Assembly: GCA_022641835.1 (NCBI GenBank)
Contig: CP048719.1
Location: forward strand, 248,001 to 312,000
Origin: Petasospora fabianii
Lineage: Eukaryota; Ascomycota; Saccharomycetes; Phaffomycetales; Wickerhamomycetaceae
Reading direction: 5' to 3'
DNA: 64,000 bases
Every line of letters begins with the position of its first letter. The stretch's first letter is position 1. The notes under the pieces were generated by a model. The model was not told where the DNA came from, searched no databases, and saw only the letters and a list, made by a program, of their open reading frames with translations. Position numbers and translations under genes: made by a program. Shown here in pieces: positions 30,948 through 40,641 of this stretch.

Positions 30948-33900
30948 ATGGGTGTCCCTGCCATCTGGGATATCCTGAGAGAAAACGATGCCTTCGACAA
31001 GCGTGTCCCATTTGCCGAGTTTGTACAGAGTTGGCGCACGCACAACCATACACCAGTCAGAATAGCCATTGACGCCTATCAGTGGCTTTTCGAATCAAGG
31101 GCAGGTATCACACCAGAGCTCGAGACACAGCTACCACAGGATGTGCTTGTTTCAAAGGCTCTTCAGCTGTTCATGTCCAGAACGAGAGAGCTCATTGCAC
31201 TGAACGTCAGCTTCGTCTACGTGTTTGACGGTTGCTTCAAACCTACATTTAAGAGGAAGCTCGGATCTAGCTCAGATGAACAGTTCCTGAACACACAAGA
31301 CTTTGAAGAGTACCAGGAGAGTGTAAGAGATCAACTGAATGCTACAAACTACGACACCTACGATTCGGCAGAGGTGAAAGAAGTGAAGAAGATGCTGAGA
31401 GCGTGGAACATTACATACGTTGAAGCCCCTGCGGACGGAGAAGCCGAAGCTGCTCGCTTACAAAAGGACAACGTCGTTGACTACGTGCTCTCAAATGATA
31501 CAGACACACTTGCCTATGGTGCCACTGCCATGCTTCGAAACTTTTCCAAAGCTGTCGATGATGTACCAAGCTCATCCGCTCATCGCTCTGATTCAGGAAC
31601 CCAGTTTATGGTGACTCCGCTCTATTCCACTCAGATTCAAGACATAACGGGACTTGATGCTGACCGCTTCACATTCTTCTCCATCATGATGGGTGCTGAT
31701 TATAACTATGGTGTCTCCAAAATTGGTGCCAAGAGGGCCCAACAACTATCGTTATGTGGTACAAGGGTCATTAAACAATACGTCAGCACTTTCCCGTATG
31801 ATGACCTTGAGGATTTCAGTGAGGAGCTTAAGACCTTATACAGATCACATCTACCGAAAAGAGATCGACTGGTCAAATACAAGAAATTACAGGACCGTGT
31901 CAACAAACTTGTCAAGGAGAGCCCCAAGGCGCTATTTGGAAGGAATGAGAAATTGGTCCTGAATGGCTGGGCACCAGACTTTGTTGTTTCCCTTTACTTT
32001 AACCCAACATTGGCCCCAAACAGATTCAAGTGGAAGGCCGGATCCACAAACGTTGGCGATTCACCATACGACCCATCCACACTTGACATCAATACACTTT
32101 TCAAATGTCTTTCTAAGGGCCCTTCGAACATTGTCGATATCAACCGGTTCTTCGCTAGGGAGATGACACAGTGCCACTTGCCTCGCCACATAATTAGCAT
32201 CATGGGTGAGACTTGGAGCAACCAAGAGACAGTAAAGTTTGAAGATATACGTGACCGCAAGCAAGGTGCTCTTCAAGATCGAGTTGTCAGGATTCGTCAT
32301 TGGTTATTGCCGGAGTTCGAATTGAAGGGAACCTATATCGATCCCGATGAGAGATCCAAAGGTTCGTTGACCTCCATTCCACTTGGTATCCTACCAGAGA
32401 TGTTGCAAGAGTCTCTTGATGATTTGCAAAAGGAGAGGGATCTCCTTAAGAAGTCGCCCTCAAAGTCACCGAAGAAGTCACCCAAGAAAAGACTCCCGCG
32501 GTCTTCAAAGAGTTTCACCCAGGATCAACTGTCCCCTGAAAAGCTATCACCGAGAAAGGTGAAGAGAGGAGAAACGACTCAACTCCTTGCTCCTCCAAAG
32601 CTAAAGAATCTGACCTCAGAACTGAAAGCTCTGGACGAACAGAATAAACCAACGAAGAAGTCCAAGATGTTTATGCCATCATCAGAGCTTCTGCACAGGT
32701 ACACTTCTTCATCATCGTTTTTTCAACCCCACCCACTACTTTCTGCATCACCTGACAAGAATGTTACGGCAATTGATCCAGCTGTTCTTCCTCCACCAAC
32801 CTCTAAACGTCAGCCTGTCGCTAAGGGGTCGATCTCACCAACACTTCCACCAGGCGGTTTTAGCGATGCTATTCCCCCCTTCGATGATCTGATGAGTAAG
32901 CCATCCACCTCATTATCAAAGTCTACAGCTTCATTAACTCTACCATTTTCAAAATCGATATCCAACTCAAGAAATGTTACACAGTCCATTTGCACCATGA
33001 GCGCCAGTGAATCAAGTCACGAGGCTCCTCGTGCTGCTGCCTTGGGCTCCTCTTCATCACACGCCCGCCCCTCAATTTCTGCACAACTATCTGAAAGGAT
33101 CGAGCCAACATCACATAAGAGGTCCAAGTCCCTTACATTCTCAAGGCTTACTGAGACTGATCCTCCTGTTGCCTCGACCTCGTCTGCTGCACACTTGTGG
33201 AATTCATCGAAAAGGGCCAACGAAACCCCGCCAGCATACAATAGCCCACCCAAGAGACTGAAGCGGCGGAAGACTGATTTTCAGAGCACCAGCACTAATA
33301 CAGACAGCGATGACTATGCTTATTATAAAACTATTGACCCAATATCCCTGTCGCCTAGATCAATTAGTCCAGGCAGTCCTCATAATGTGAAACCCGGCCC
33401 ATCGCCCTTGAGTCCAAGATTAGGAGGGCCTGTTCTCAAGAAAGTTAAGAGTGACACTAACACTATAGATTTCGAACGAGATGGATCCCCTCGGACTAGT
33501 TTCGCCATGGGCAGTGACGATGTCAACAATTCAACAAAGATGGCCCTTCAGGGGGCCACAAGTCCACTCATGAGTAAGACCAGGGATCAAAAGAAACATG
33601 GACTTCTGGCAAGACGCATGTCGATGGATAAGGATGATAAGGGACATCCCAATTGGGTGAAAAATCTCGACATCCCTGTGAAAGGCACGCCATCCTTGAC
33701 CCAAAGTCTGTTCCACCGTCTTCCTAATGAGCTTGATAACGACAAGATTAACGGTATTGACCAGAAAAAGATAGTCATTGACCTGACCTCTGATAAGGAT
33801 GATGGGGACGAACCAACAACAACATTAAACACTGCCCTGGTGAAGAAGGGGATAAAGAGATCATTTTATGGTTCGCCCGCAAAAGAGTTGATCGAGGATT

Positions 33901-34094
33901 TGAGTTTCGGTGATTTTGGCGATGATGATGATGCTAATGAGGATAATGACATGATCAACAGCTCCATACAGGTGATTAGCAATCCAATGAAGAGCGTGAA
34001 GAGGCAGCTTGATCTCCACATTTTGCCCACTAAGGATGTTGTTGAGCTTGTCGACCTTGATTCATCCTTCAGTGATGGTGATGAAGACAGTTAA
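30948..34094 (+). CDS. YEN1: Holliday junction resolvase Yen1 (GEN1 family)
   Basis: A 1048-aa Rad2/XPG-family nuclease, longer than the 759-aa S. cerevisiae Yen1. The N domain starts MGVPAIWDIL with Asp42 (IAIDAYQWLFE) and Asp94 (YVFDG). The I domain has APADGEAEA (Glu165, Glu167) and LSNDTDTLAYG (Asp184, Asp186), and MMGADYN supplies Asp251, completing the acidic metal site. A chromodomain-like part follows to about residue 460. The C-terminal half is disordered, with dense S-P-x-K/R sites (about 502-540, 775-830) and two hydrophobic-acidic motifs near 941 (IVIDLTSD) and 1030 (VELVDLDSS) typical of SUMO-interaction motifs. Yen1 resolves joint molecules late in mitosis and is held off by Cdk1. 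The extra length lies in the disordered half. Confidence 0.92.
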   Translation: MGVPAIWDILRENDAFDKRVPFAEFVQSWRTHNHTPVRIAIDAYQWLFESRAGITPELETQLPQDVLVSKALQLFMSRTRELIALNVSFVYVFDGCFKPTFKRKLGSSSDEQFLNTQDFEEYQESVRDQLNATNYDTYDSAEVKEVKKMLRAWNITYVEAPADGEAEAARLQKDNVVDYVLSNDTDTLAYGATAMLRNFSKAVDDVPSSSAHRSDSGTQFMVTPLYSTQIQDITGLDADRFTFFSIMMGADYNYGVSKIGAKRAQQLSLCGTRVIKQYVSTFPYDDLEDFSEELKTLYRSHLPKRDRLVKYKKLQDRVNKLVKESPKALFGRNEKLVLNGWAPDFVVSLYFNPTLAPNRFKWKAGSTNVGDSPYDPSTLDINTLFKCLSKGPSNIVDINRFFAREMTQCHLPRHIISIMGETWSNQETVKFEDIRDRKQGALQDRVVRIRHWLLPEFELKGTYIDPDERSKGSLTSIPLGILPEMLQESLDDLQKERDLLKKSPSKSPKKSPKKRLPRSSKSFTQDQLSPEKLSPRKVKRGETTQLLAPPKLKNLTSELKALDEQNKPTKKSKMFMPSSELLHRYTSSSSFFQPHPLLSASPDKNVTAIDPAVLPPPTSKRQPVAKGSISPTLPPGGFSDAIPPFDDLMSKPSTSLSKSTASLTLPFSKSISNSRNVTQSICTMSASESSHEAPRAAALGSSSSHARPSISAQLSERIEPTSHKRSKSLTFSRLTETDPPVASTSSAAHLWNSSKRANETPPAYNSPPKRLKRRKTDFQSTSTNTDSDDYAYYKTIDPISLSPRSISPGSPHNVKPGPSPLSPRLGGPVLKKVKSDTNTIDFERDGSPRTSFAMGSDDVNNSTKMALQGATSPLMSKTRDQKKHGLLARRMSMDKDDKGHPNWVKNLDIPVKGTPSLTQSLFHRLPNELDNDKINGIDQKKIVIDLTSDKDDGDEPTTTLNTALVKKGIKRSFYGSPAKELIEDLSFGDFGDDDDANEDNDMINSSIQVISNPMKSVKRQLDLHILPTKDVVELVDLDSSFSDGDEDS

Positions 34095-34305
34095 TCTAAA
34101 TTATTGAACCTCAAGGGATGTACTTGTATTGTGGGTGTTCGGCTTCACTTATGAGTTTATGGGCTTTGATTTTATTAGGTACTGGACTTAACAGGCGTTT
34201 TGACAGCTACGTGAACTTCATGTAGTATACACACAATCCTTTCATTATCAATGCAACATAAATTATCGAGTCATGCAAAACCTTCACCGTTTCTTCATGA
34301 TATGT

Positions 34306-35613
34306 TCACTTCTTGGAAGCCTCCTTGAAAGCGGTAGATCTCTTTGTGTGACGTGGCTTTTTCACTCTACCCTTACCGTTTTTGACACCAACAACACGAT
34401 CACCCTTCTTAGCTCTTGTACCTTCCTCAACAACCTGACCGGCAGTGGCTCTATCGGCCTTACCGAGCACGCGCTTGGCTCTTCCTAACTTTGTCTTCTG
34501 ATCTTCTGAGAGGGTCTTGATAACCCTGCCGTTTCTTGTTGTTGTCTGCGAAGTTGGTTTGATCTTCTTCGATCTAGTGATTCTGAGTTTTCTCTTCTTC
34601 TCACCGAGTTTCTTCTCATGGAGCATGAGTGCCTTCGTCACAGATAAGAAATCCTTGAACTGCACATAACCGAACCCCTTACCAACGTTGGTCTTGGCAT
34701 CACGGACAATTCTAACAAACTCGATCTCACCACATCCACCAAAAATGTTCCAAAGCTCCTCCTCCTTCTCCTCAAAGTCCAAGTTCCCCACAAAGATCGA
34801 TCTCTTGTTGTCAACCTTTGCTGGGTGAGACACGGAGTCGACTCTCAGGTGGTGCTCGAGGAAGACGGCAGCATTTGATTTGAGGGCTTTACGAGCAGAT
34901 TCTTTGTTCTTGTACACAACGTAGGCGTTGACAGAGTCTCTAGATGGGTGGACCTTTTGCTTGACAAAAGCAGCCTTTCTTGGGAGTGGTTCACTAAATG
35001 CAATGGATCTGAATCTGATGGTATCGATATCACCATGCTCAGCGAAAAGTTTTTTGAATGATTTGTAGTCCTTCTTGTCTGTTATCACAGACATGCTCAA
35101 ATTACCGACAAAGACGGTTCTCTCGGCTTTTTCAACCTCGTCTTCCTTAAGATCAACCTTCTTAGCAGCAGAGCCAGCCCTTGATACATCCTTGTCGCTC
35201 TCATCGGCACTGTCATCAGAATCTGATTCCTCTTCCTGCTCAGTCGGTCTCTCCTTCTCTTCCTCATCCTTGGAGTCAGCAAGAATCTTTTCCATGTATC
35301 TTCCTTCCAGATCATCCTCTTCCTCAACTCTGGCCTTAGTCTTTTTCTGCTTCTTCTTTGGCTGTTCCTCTTCTTCTTCGGACTCCTCAGCCTCCTGTTC
35401 TTGGCTGTCATCACCAGATTCTTCGGAAGAGCCAGCATCAGAGCCACTTTCAGAAGCCTCAATGGCAACTTTTTCGATTGGTTTCTGCTCCTTGAGCTCT
35501 ATCACTGTTCTCTGTGTGACACTTCTCTTGACAGGACCCGCATTCTTCTGGCCAAATAAGTTGACAAGAGAGTCGTCCTTCTTGGAGGACTTGAAAAGAT
35601 CGCCGATACCCAT
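34306..35613 (-). CDS. NOP12: Nucleolar RNA-binding protein Nop12 (60S biogenesis)
   Basis: A 435-aa protein (459 in S. cerevisiae). The N-terminal third is acidic and Lys-rich (Ser/Glu runs, residues 45-140). It is followed by SAAKKVDLKEDEVEKAERTV, nearly identical to yeast Nop12, and two RRM domains (about 163-262 and 272-350), with RNP motifs TVFVGNL and SIFVGNLDF, KGFGYVQF. The C-terminus is basic (LGRAKRVLGKADRATAGQ, KRSTAFKEASKK), also as in Nop12. It works in the nucleolus on pre-25S/5.8S rRNA maturation. The start is the ATG complement at 35611-35613. It is divergent from DEP1 (439 bp between starts). Confidence 0.93.
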   Translation of the reverse strand: MGIGDLFKSSKKDDSLVNLFGQKNAGPVKRSVTQRTVIELKEQKPIEKVAIEASESGSDAGSSEESGDDSQEQEAEESEEEEEQPKKKQKKTKARVEEEDDLEGRYMEKILADSKDEEEKERPTEQEEESDSDDSADESDKDVSRAGSAAKKVDLKEDEVEKAERTVFVGNLSMSVITDKKDYKSFKKLFAEHGDIDTIRFRSIAFSEPLPRKAAFVKQKVHPSRDSVNAYVVYKNKESARKALKSNAAVFLEHHLRVDSVSHPAKVDNKRSIFVGNLDFEEKEEELWNIFGGCGEIEFVRIVRDAKTNVGKGFGYVQFKDFLSVTKALMLHEKKLGEKKRKLRITRSKKIKPTSQTTTRNGRVIKTLSEDQKTKLGRAKRVLGKADRATAGQVVEEGTRAKKGDRVVGVKNGKGRVKKPRHTKRSTAFKEASKK

Positions 35614-36052
35614 AATTTCTAGTTGTAGCTGAATATATGTGCAACTGAATCACAGATCTGTGGAACCGGTGGATATGTCCCCAGGAAAGCGTTAGAGAGA
35701 GACTGTGCTCCTCATCGCACACTCAAAAAATTTATCGCGAGGGACTGGGGTGTCCGAATTTGGGAAACCACGTAGTTAAGGTGGCTACCCGGCCCTGATA
35801 ACCGTGGGTCGAGCTCCCGTTCGCGGGTTGCAATTTTACCTGGGGCGTGTAGCACAACACAAGCACCAGTGCTGAGGTGAACCACCTTTTGCTAAGGCAC
35901 CAGAGGCTCCCAGCTGCTTTCGACACTCTCAGAGACACACAGCTGTCTGGCCTGTCCATTGATACCACTCGAAACAGCTCCTTGAAACGCCCACGTGCAC
36001 CACAACTTCACATACTCTTTCCCCCAGATCAAGTCCCTCTCATATCACAGTC
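35614..36052. promoter_or_regulatory. Divergent NOP12/DEP1 promoter
   Basis: 439 bp. It contains GGTGTCCG near 35750, similar to the 29.7-kb motif, and CACGTG at 35992-35997 close to DEP1. A tRNA-like stretch around 35785-35835 was examined and does not fold as one. Confidence 0.45.
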
Positions 36053-37615
36053 ATGACGGACGTTGGGCCACCCGCTGACCCTAGCGAGCTCAAGACTATC
36101 CCTCAGGAGCCGAAGACTTCCGAGAACCCAGATGCTCCTCAAGAGGAGGATTTGAGCGACACTGGCAAGACGTCTCCTCTTACTGACCTCAGCTCTCCCT
36201 CACCGCCATACTTCAAGGATGAACCCCTCAACGGCCCTGCTGATAACACCGAGGACACGAACCCTACGACGAGAGACTCGAATGATGAGTTCAAGAGACT
36301 ATCAGAGTCACCGTTTCAAGAGGGGCATTTGAACTTGGAGCGCTCCACAGAGCAGGCCACAGACGCTCGAGGAAGAACCAAGAGCGTGGCATCCTACGAG
36401 TCATCGGACCTGAGTGATTTGGATTCGGAAGCAGAGACAGAAAAGATGTTCAGTCCAAACGGCACTCCGAAGCAGTCCCAGTTAGCAAAACTTGCCAAGA
36501 GTAAGAATGAGTTTAGCTCTGTGGACGAAGTCGTGAGACTTAGACTGGATGATAAGGGTCATAAAACCGAGGACACCAGTCTTCTCAATAGTGAAGGAAA
36601 TGACGATAACACTCTCATCAAGGACGACGTTTTGAGTGAGTTGGAACACAGCAAGGAGAGCGATGTCGAGGCTGAGACGAGTACTGATGCTATCAAGAGG
36701 CTTGTGAATCACAATGGCAAGCGTAAGGCTGCAGACCGCTCCACTTCAAGGGCCTCCCCATCCACTGCGAAAAGTTCTAATGGTGAGCTATCAGCTCCTA
36801 ACGGAAAGAGAAAACTCGAAGAGGATTCAGATGAGTCTCTGAAGAGAAGGAAAACAAAGCAGTCCGATGATGGCGATGATGACACAGCGGCTCCAGAGGC
36901 GTCGCTAGAACAGGAGGCCGAAAACGAAGGCGAGGATGACGGAGACGAAGAAGAGCCAGAGGAAGAGGACGAAGAAGAAGAGCTGACAGAAGAGCAGAAA
37001 CAAAAGAAGCTTGTTGAGGCTGAGGCTGAGCTTGAAAAGCAAAAAATGCGCAAGGAAGCCATCCAGTCCTTGACCGAAATTGAAATTGACTTTGCTAAGC
37101 TCCGAGATAGACTCTATGAGGACAAGATGGCCCGCTTCAAGTCCGAACTGGAGATGTGTTTGAGCGGTACTCATCCAGAACTACAATCAGTCTACACCAA
37201 AATCGATTCGCATAGAGAGGAGAAAGTTAGGCTGTCGTCCCTGAACCAGAAGTACAGACTGGAGTGTATTCACCGTCAAATTCGTGCACAAAGGACAGCG
37301 GTCCACCAACAGTACTACAAGAAGGTATCAGACCACAGAGCCGCTCGTATCAATCAAATCATGCACAAATGGGACCAACTCCATATTGAAAGGCGGTTGG
37401 TGGAGCTACAGGACTACCCGCGCTGGCAGTACCGTGTACCAGAGTACGTTGATGAGGTAGTCACACAGAGAGCACAAAAGAATCAGGAAATCAGCAATTT
37501 GGTTGGTTTGAGTATATACCACGGCTTCCCAACTGCTCCTGCCATTCCTGCTGCAACATCTGAGGAGCTCGACAATGACTTGCTGGCCATGAACATTGCC
37601 CCTTCCAAGACGTGA
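36053..37615 (+). CDS. DEP1: Rpd3L histone deacetylase complex subunit Dep1 (Sds3/BRMS1-like)
   Basis: A 520-aa protein. The first ~320 residues are disordered, rich in Ser, Asp and Glu, with a long Glu run at about 285-325. The conserved Sds3-like domain spans about 335-460: IEIDFAKLRDRLYEDKMARF, ELEMCLSGTHPELQ, YRLECIHRQIRAQR and VHQQYYKKV. This matches S. cerevisiae Dep1 motif by motif; the C-terminus also keeps the 'EISNLVGLSIYHGFPTAP' element of Dep1. Dep1 and Sds3 hold Rpd3 and Sin3 together in the large deacetylase complex in the nucleus. Sds3 is the alternative member, but the C-terminal element favours Dep1. Confidence 0.88.
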   Translation: MTDVGPPADPSELKTIPQEPKTSENPDAPQEEDLSDTGKTSPLTDLSSPSPPYFKDEPLNGPADNTEDTNPTTRDSNDEFKRLSESPFQEGHLNLERSTEQATDARGRTKSVASYESSDLSDLDSEAETEKMFSPNGTPKQSQLAKLAKSKNEFSSVDEVVRLRLDDKGHKTEDTSLLNSEGNDDNTLIKDDVLSELEHSKESDVEAETSTDAIKRLVNHNGKRKAADRSTSRASPSTAKSSNGELSAPNGKRKLEEDSDESLKRRKTKQSDDGDDDTAAPEASLEQEAENEGEDDGDEEEPEEEDEEEELTEEQKQKKLVEAEAELEKQKMRKEAIQSLTEIEIDFAKLRDRLYEDKMARFKSELEMCLSGTHPELQSVYTKIDSHREEKVRLSSLNQKYRLECIHRQIRAQRTAVHQQYYKKVSDHRAARINQIMHKWDQLHIERRLVELQDYPRWQYRVPEYVDEVVTQRAQKNQEISNLVGLSIYHGFPTAPAIPAATSEELDNDLLAMNIAPSKT

Positions 37616-37859
37616 CAGTCACAGGCTCCTAAATGAGAGAAATTTATTGCCCAAATGATAACGACCCCCCAATCAATAACAGCACACAGCTCTTGCAATT
37701 CATGAACCATTCAATCGATGCTGCATATGTTCAACCACTTTCTGCTCTGTTTAGACTTAATGATTATTCTACATTTGAAATTATCGTAGTTCATTAACAA
37801 TTTTGTGATTTTAAACCTCCTACTAAATACAATCAAAGAAACATGTTCGTACAAACAAC

Positions 37860-38705
37860 TTATCTCAATGGGATGAATCTGTTGGTGGCGGCACCAGCTC
37901 TACCGTGTCTGACTGGGGTGTAGGTGATAGAGAACTCACCGAGGTAGTGACCAACCATCTCTGGCTTAATCTCAACGGTGTTGAAAACCTTACCGTTGTA
38001 GACACCAACGACGGAACCAATCATCTCTGGGACGATAACCATGTTTCTCAAGTGGGTCTTGACAACAGCTGGCTTCTCGTTGTCAGCAGCAGCGAGCTTA
38101 GCAGCTCTCAACTTCTTGATCAAACGCTGTGGCTTCTCATCGACACCTCTCTGGAATCTTCTTCTGACACGGGCGTGAGCGAGCTTGGCGAACTCCTCAG
38201 TTGGCATCTCCAAAAGGTCCTTGAGGTCGACACCTCTGTAAGAGAAAGACTTGAAGATTCTGTTCTTCTTGGAAGTAGCAGCTGGTGAAATGTTAGTATG
38301 TATTCTGGGGATATGACAGCTTTGAACATTTGGATGCGACATGAATCATTCATAGAGACTGCATGGGGAGCCTTGCTTAGTGGCACTGATATTTGGCTCT
38401 TAGGCAATAAATAGTGTGGGTATCCTCTAATAGATCTTGAGAAAGGGTCAAGGCTGATGGGCAGCTCACCAACGACTGATTCGGTTGCTGATATTACTGG
38501 TGGGTCAGTGGTATTACGGTTGTGTTCACTTTATCTTTGGCTTTGAAGGTAGGATGGCCCTTTGTTCGAATTCTTCAATGTCGATGGATTTCAATATTAT
38601 GGTGTCCACGGCTCATGAGAAGCCCTCCAAATGTCGTAATTTTTCTCAAATGATTGCTTCTGTCCGTCCTTTGCTCTATAGTTCATTCCACGTACCGTCA
38701 GACAT
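37860..38705 (-). CDS. RPS15: 40S ribosomal protein uS19 (Rps15), one intron
   Basis: Exon 1 is ten bases (38696-38705, ATG TCT GAC G), the intron 38282-38695 (414 nt; donor GTACGT, branch TACTAAC, acceptor CAG) and exon 2 37860-38281, giving 143 aa (142 in S. cerevisiae). Spliced, it begins [20 protein letters not shown] and continues with [28 protein letters not shown]-like [20 protein letters not shown] and [20 protein letters not shown]. uS19 sits in the 40S head and is needed for late 40S export. The unspliced frame upstream of exon 2 is intron. Divergent from RPP2, and the long intron near the start is typical of ribosomal-protein genes. Confidence 0.95.
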
Positions 38706-38855
38706 GTTGATCGTTGTGTTGGTGATCTTATACCTCCACTTGAGTCCTGTGCTTGGGTTGTGTGTTGAAGTAAATTTTCAGGCCTCCAACCGCGCACGCA
38801 CCAATCGCGCCCGCAAAGCCAGTCGCGCAGGCCAAGTACCGCGAGTGGGCGCGAA

Positions 38856-38886
38856 ACACCCAAACATCTTCTCAATGGGTGTGTTA
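38856..38886. promoter_or_regulatory. Paired inverted Rap1-like sites
   Basis: ACACCCAAACATC (38856-38868) fits the Rap1 consensus ACACCCRYACAYM with one mismatch. AATGGGTGTGTTA (38874-38886) holds ACACCCATT on the other strand. Rap1 drives ribosomal-protein genes in S. cerevisiae, so the pair suits this divergent promoter. Confidence 0.5.
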
Positions 38887-38897
38887 CTGTGACTGCT

Positions 38898-38907
38898 TTC
38901 CGCGAAC
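38898..38907 (+). promoter_or_regulatory. TTCCGCGAAC motif, RPS15/RPP2 promoter copy
   Basis: Exact copy of the recurrent 10-mer, 12 bp from the right Rap1-like box. Confidence 0.45.
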
Positions 38908-39053
38908 TTGCTGGCGACGCTCTCTCAACTCTCACGGTCCTGGGCTAGTACATCCAAACACCAGACCATTGAAGGGTACGTGAAAATTGTCGAAGAGACA
39001 ACGCCGGCACTACGGAAGGGTACGTTATTTGAAGGCCATCTAAAACATCAAAA

Positions 39054-39910
39054 AGTGAGTGACGATGAGGAAATGATAGATCGAATGAGTGCATAATGAA
39101 AGATTGAACCTGGTCGTGCAACTCACGTCTGGACACACATTTTAGGCGTGAAGTTACCAACTGAAAAGTTTCGTAATCGGTGATATCACTGAATGAACGG
39201 AAGCCAACAAAGCCAGATAATCCATGATGTTAACTTCAACAGGAGTCCCCGGAGTGAAACATGAGTCTGACATCCAACTGCTCTACAAAGTAAAGCGGAA
39301 TGCCGATTACCCAGGCGTGCTGAAGAAGAAAAGGCAGATCACGACTTTCACAAACACCAAGAGCTATATGCTTTCTGACATGACATGATAAGACCTGCGC
39401 ACGCAACAATCGGACTGTTACTTTACCAAGTTACCACATGATATACCAAGTGAAGGCTGCACCCATGTACATCTGACCCCTGAGAGTTCCGCACAAATGA
39501 CTTGCTAATCTTCAACATCTCCAAGATCTATTACTTCTCAACCAACCCCATCATCAGAACTGTCATACTAACAAACTTATCCAGTGTCCAAGTACCTTGC
39601 TGCTTACTTGCTTTTGAACGCTGCCGGTTCTACTCCATCCTCTTCTTCTATCACCTCCGTCCTCGAGTCTGTCGGTATTGAGGTTGAGGAGTCCCAGGTC
39701 TCTGCTCTTCTTGAGGCTCTTGAGGGCAAGTCCGTTGAGGAGTTGATCGCTGAGGGTAACGAGAAGCTTGCTTCCGTCCCAACTGGTGGTGCTGGTGCCG
39801 CTGCTTCTACTGGTGCTGGTGCCGCTGCCGCTGAGGAGGCTCCAGCTGCCGCTGAGGAGGAGGCTGCTGAGGAGTCTGACGACGACATGGGATTCGGTTT
39901 GTTCGACTAA
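39054..39910 (+). CDS. RPP2A: 60S acidic ribosomal protein P2, start codon split by intron
   Basis: The conserved P2 protein ([34 protein letters not shown], '[15 protein letters not shown]', an Ala/Gly hinge and the universal stalk tail [13 protein letters not shown]) is encoded from 39585. There the frame lacks an ATG because the preceding bases are a splice acceptor (TACTAAC at 39566-39572, CCAG at 39581-39584). The best donor, GTGAGT at 39055, follows an A, so joining 39054 to 39585 yields ATCAAAA-ATG-TCC, an ideal yeast start context. The coding part of exon 1 is thus a single base, the intron 530 nt (39055-39584), and the protein 109 aa. P2 forms the GTPase-activating stalk with P1 and P0. 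RPP2A and RPP2B cannot be separated. The donor is inferred from fit. Confidence 0.85.
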
Positions 39911-40092
39911 ACGGTGTAATTATCTCACAAAAGTTGTTTTAAAATCAATCTAATGTACCTTATGCGATAGTTTTGTGGACCGATGTAGTCAGACGACGAT
40001 ATAATGGTAGTGCGCAGATATGCGAAGGAATCAATGACGGCATTCTGCAACGCCGGGCCGAAAAGTCATGAGGTGCTAGGACATATAGCGTT

Positions 40093-40136
40093 GTCTGTTG
40101 TCTGTTATCTGTTGTCTGTTATCTGTTGTCTGTTAT
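40093..40136 (+). repeat. CTGTTRT heptamer tandem repeat
   Basis: Six or so consecutive heptamers alternating CTGTTGT and CTGTTAT, i.e. a 14-bp higher-order unit, between RPP2 and CYS3. Confidence 0.9.
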
Positions 40137-40232
40137 GGTCGGGGAATGATAGGTAGATTTTGATTGATCACTGTAACACTCCATTCGACGTACTATGTGA
40201 CAGTTGATGGTACGAACATGAATCCAAAGCTG

Positions 40233-40239
40233 CACGTGA
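40233..40239 (-). promoter_or_regulatory. CACGTGA (Cbf1/Met4-type) site in CYS3 promoter
   Basis: Reads TCACGTG on the minus strand, the Cbf1 consensus of sulfur genes. It lies about 400 bp upstream of the CYS3 start, somewhat distal. The same box occurs before MET14. Confidence 0.5.
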
Positions 40240-40641
40240 CCGTGAATGGGTACTTCCCAAAAGGGTGAGTGGAGCCTTGCCGCACCATCGAGTGGCCATG
40301 GAGCCGCCCACACATTGAGGAGGCACCGGCAAAAAACGCCACAATTTTCAGTCACAAAGGATGTTTAGCTGCGTATAACATACCATTGGTGCTATATTAA
40401 CGCCAGATAATGATGGTTGTCGCTTGTGCCAGTTGTAGTTGTTTCCATTGTCTTTTAGCTGGCTTTAGCCCACCCGCGGATGTGTCAAAAATTGTGTCAA
40501 CCCCATCGGATCCTCCGATGGCGGAATAATCACGACAGTTCACGCGTTGCAGAAATGTTTTCATATAAGAGTGAAAACCTTGGCTCAATTGACTGGAGGA
40601 ACCACCCAACACCCCTATAACCAGCTAGCAACACGTCAACA

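Larger units (their letters stand above)
38706..39053. promoter_or_regulatory. Divergent RPS15/RPP2 ribosomal-protein promoter
   Basis: About 350 bp. It has a GC-rich CGCGC/CGCAC stretch (38795-38855), two Rap1-like boxes in opposite orientation (38856-38868 and 38874-38886) and TTCCGCGAAC at 38898-38907. GGGTACGT occurs at 38977 and 39019 in the RPP2 leader; these could be alternative donors but give no start codon on splicing. Confidence 0.6.
39911..40641. other. Intergenic: RPP2 3' end and CYS3 promoter
   Basis: About 730 bp. It contains a heptamer repeat (40093-40136) and CACGTGA at 40233-40239. No gene seen. Confidence 0.55.

Noticed and set aside
35785-35840. tRNA-like GC-rich stretch with GGGTCGAGCTCCCG
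   Set aside because: No cloverleaf could be drawn on either strand; likely promoter sequence.
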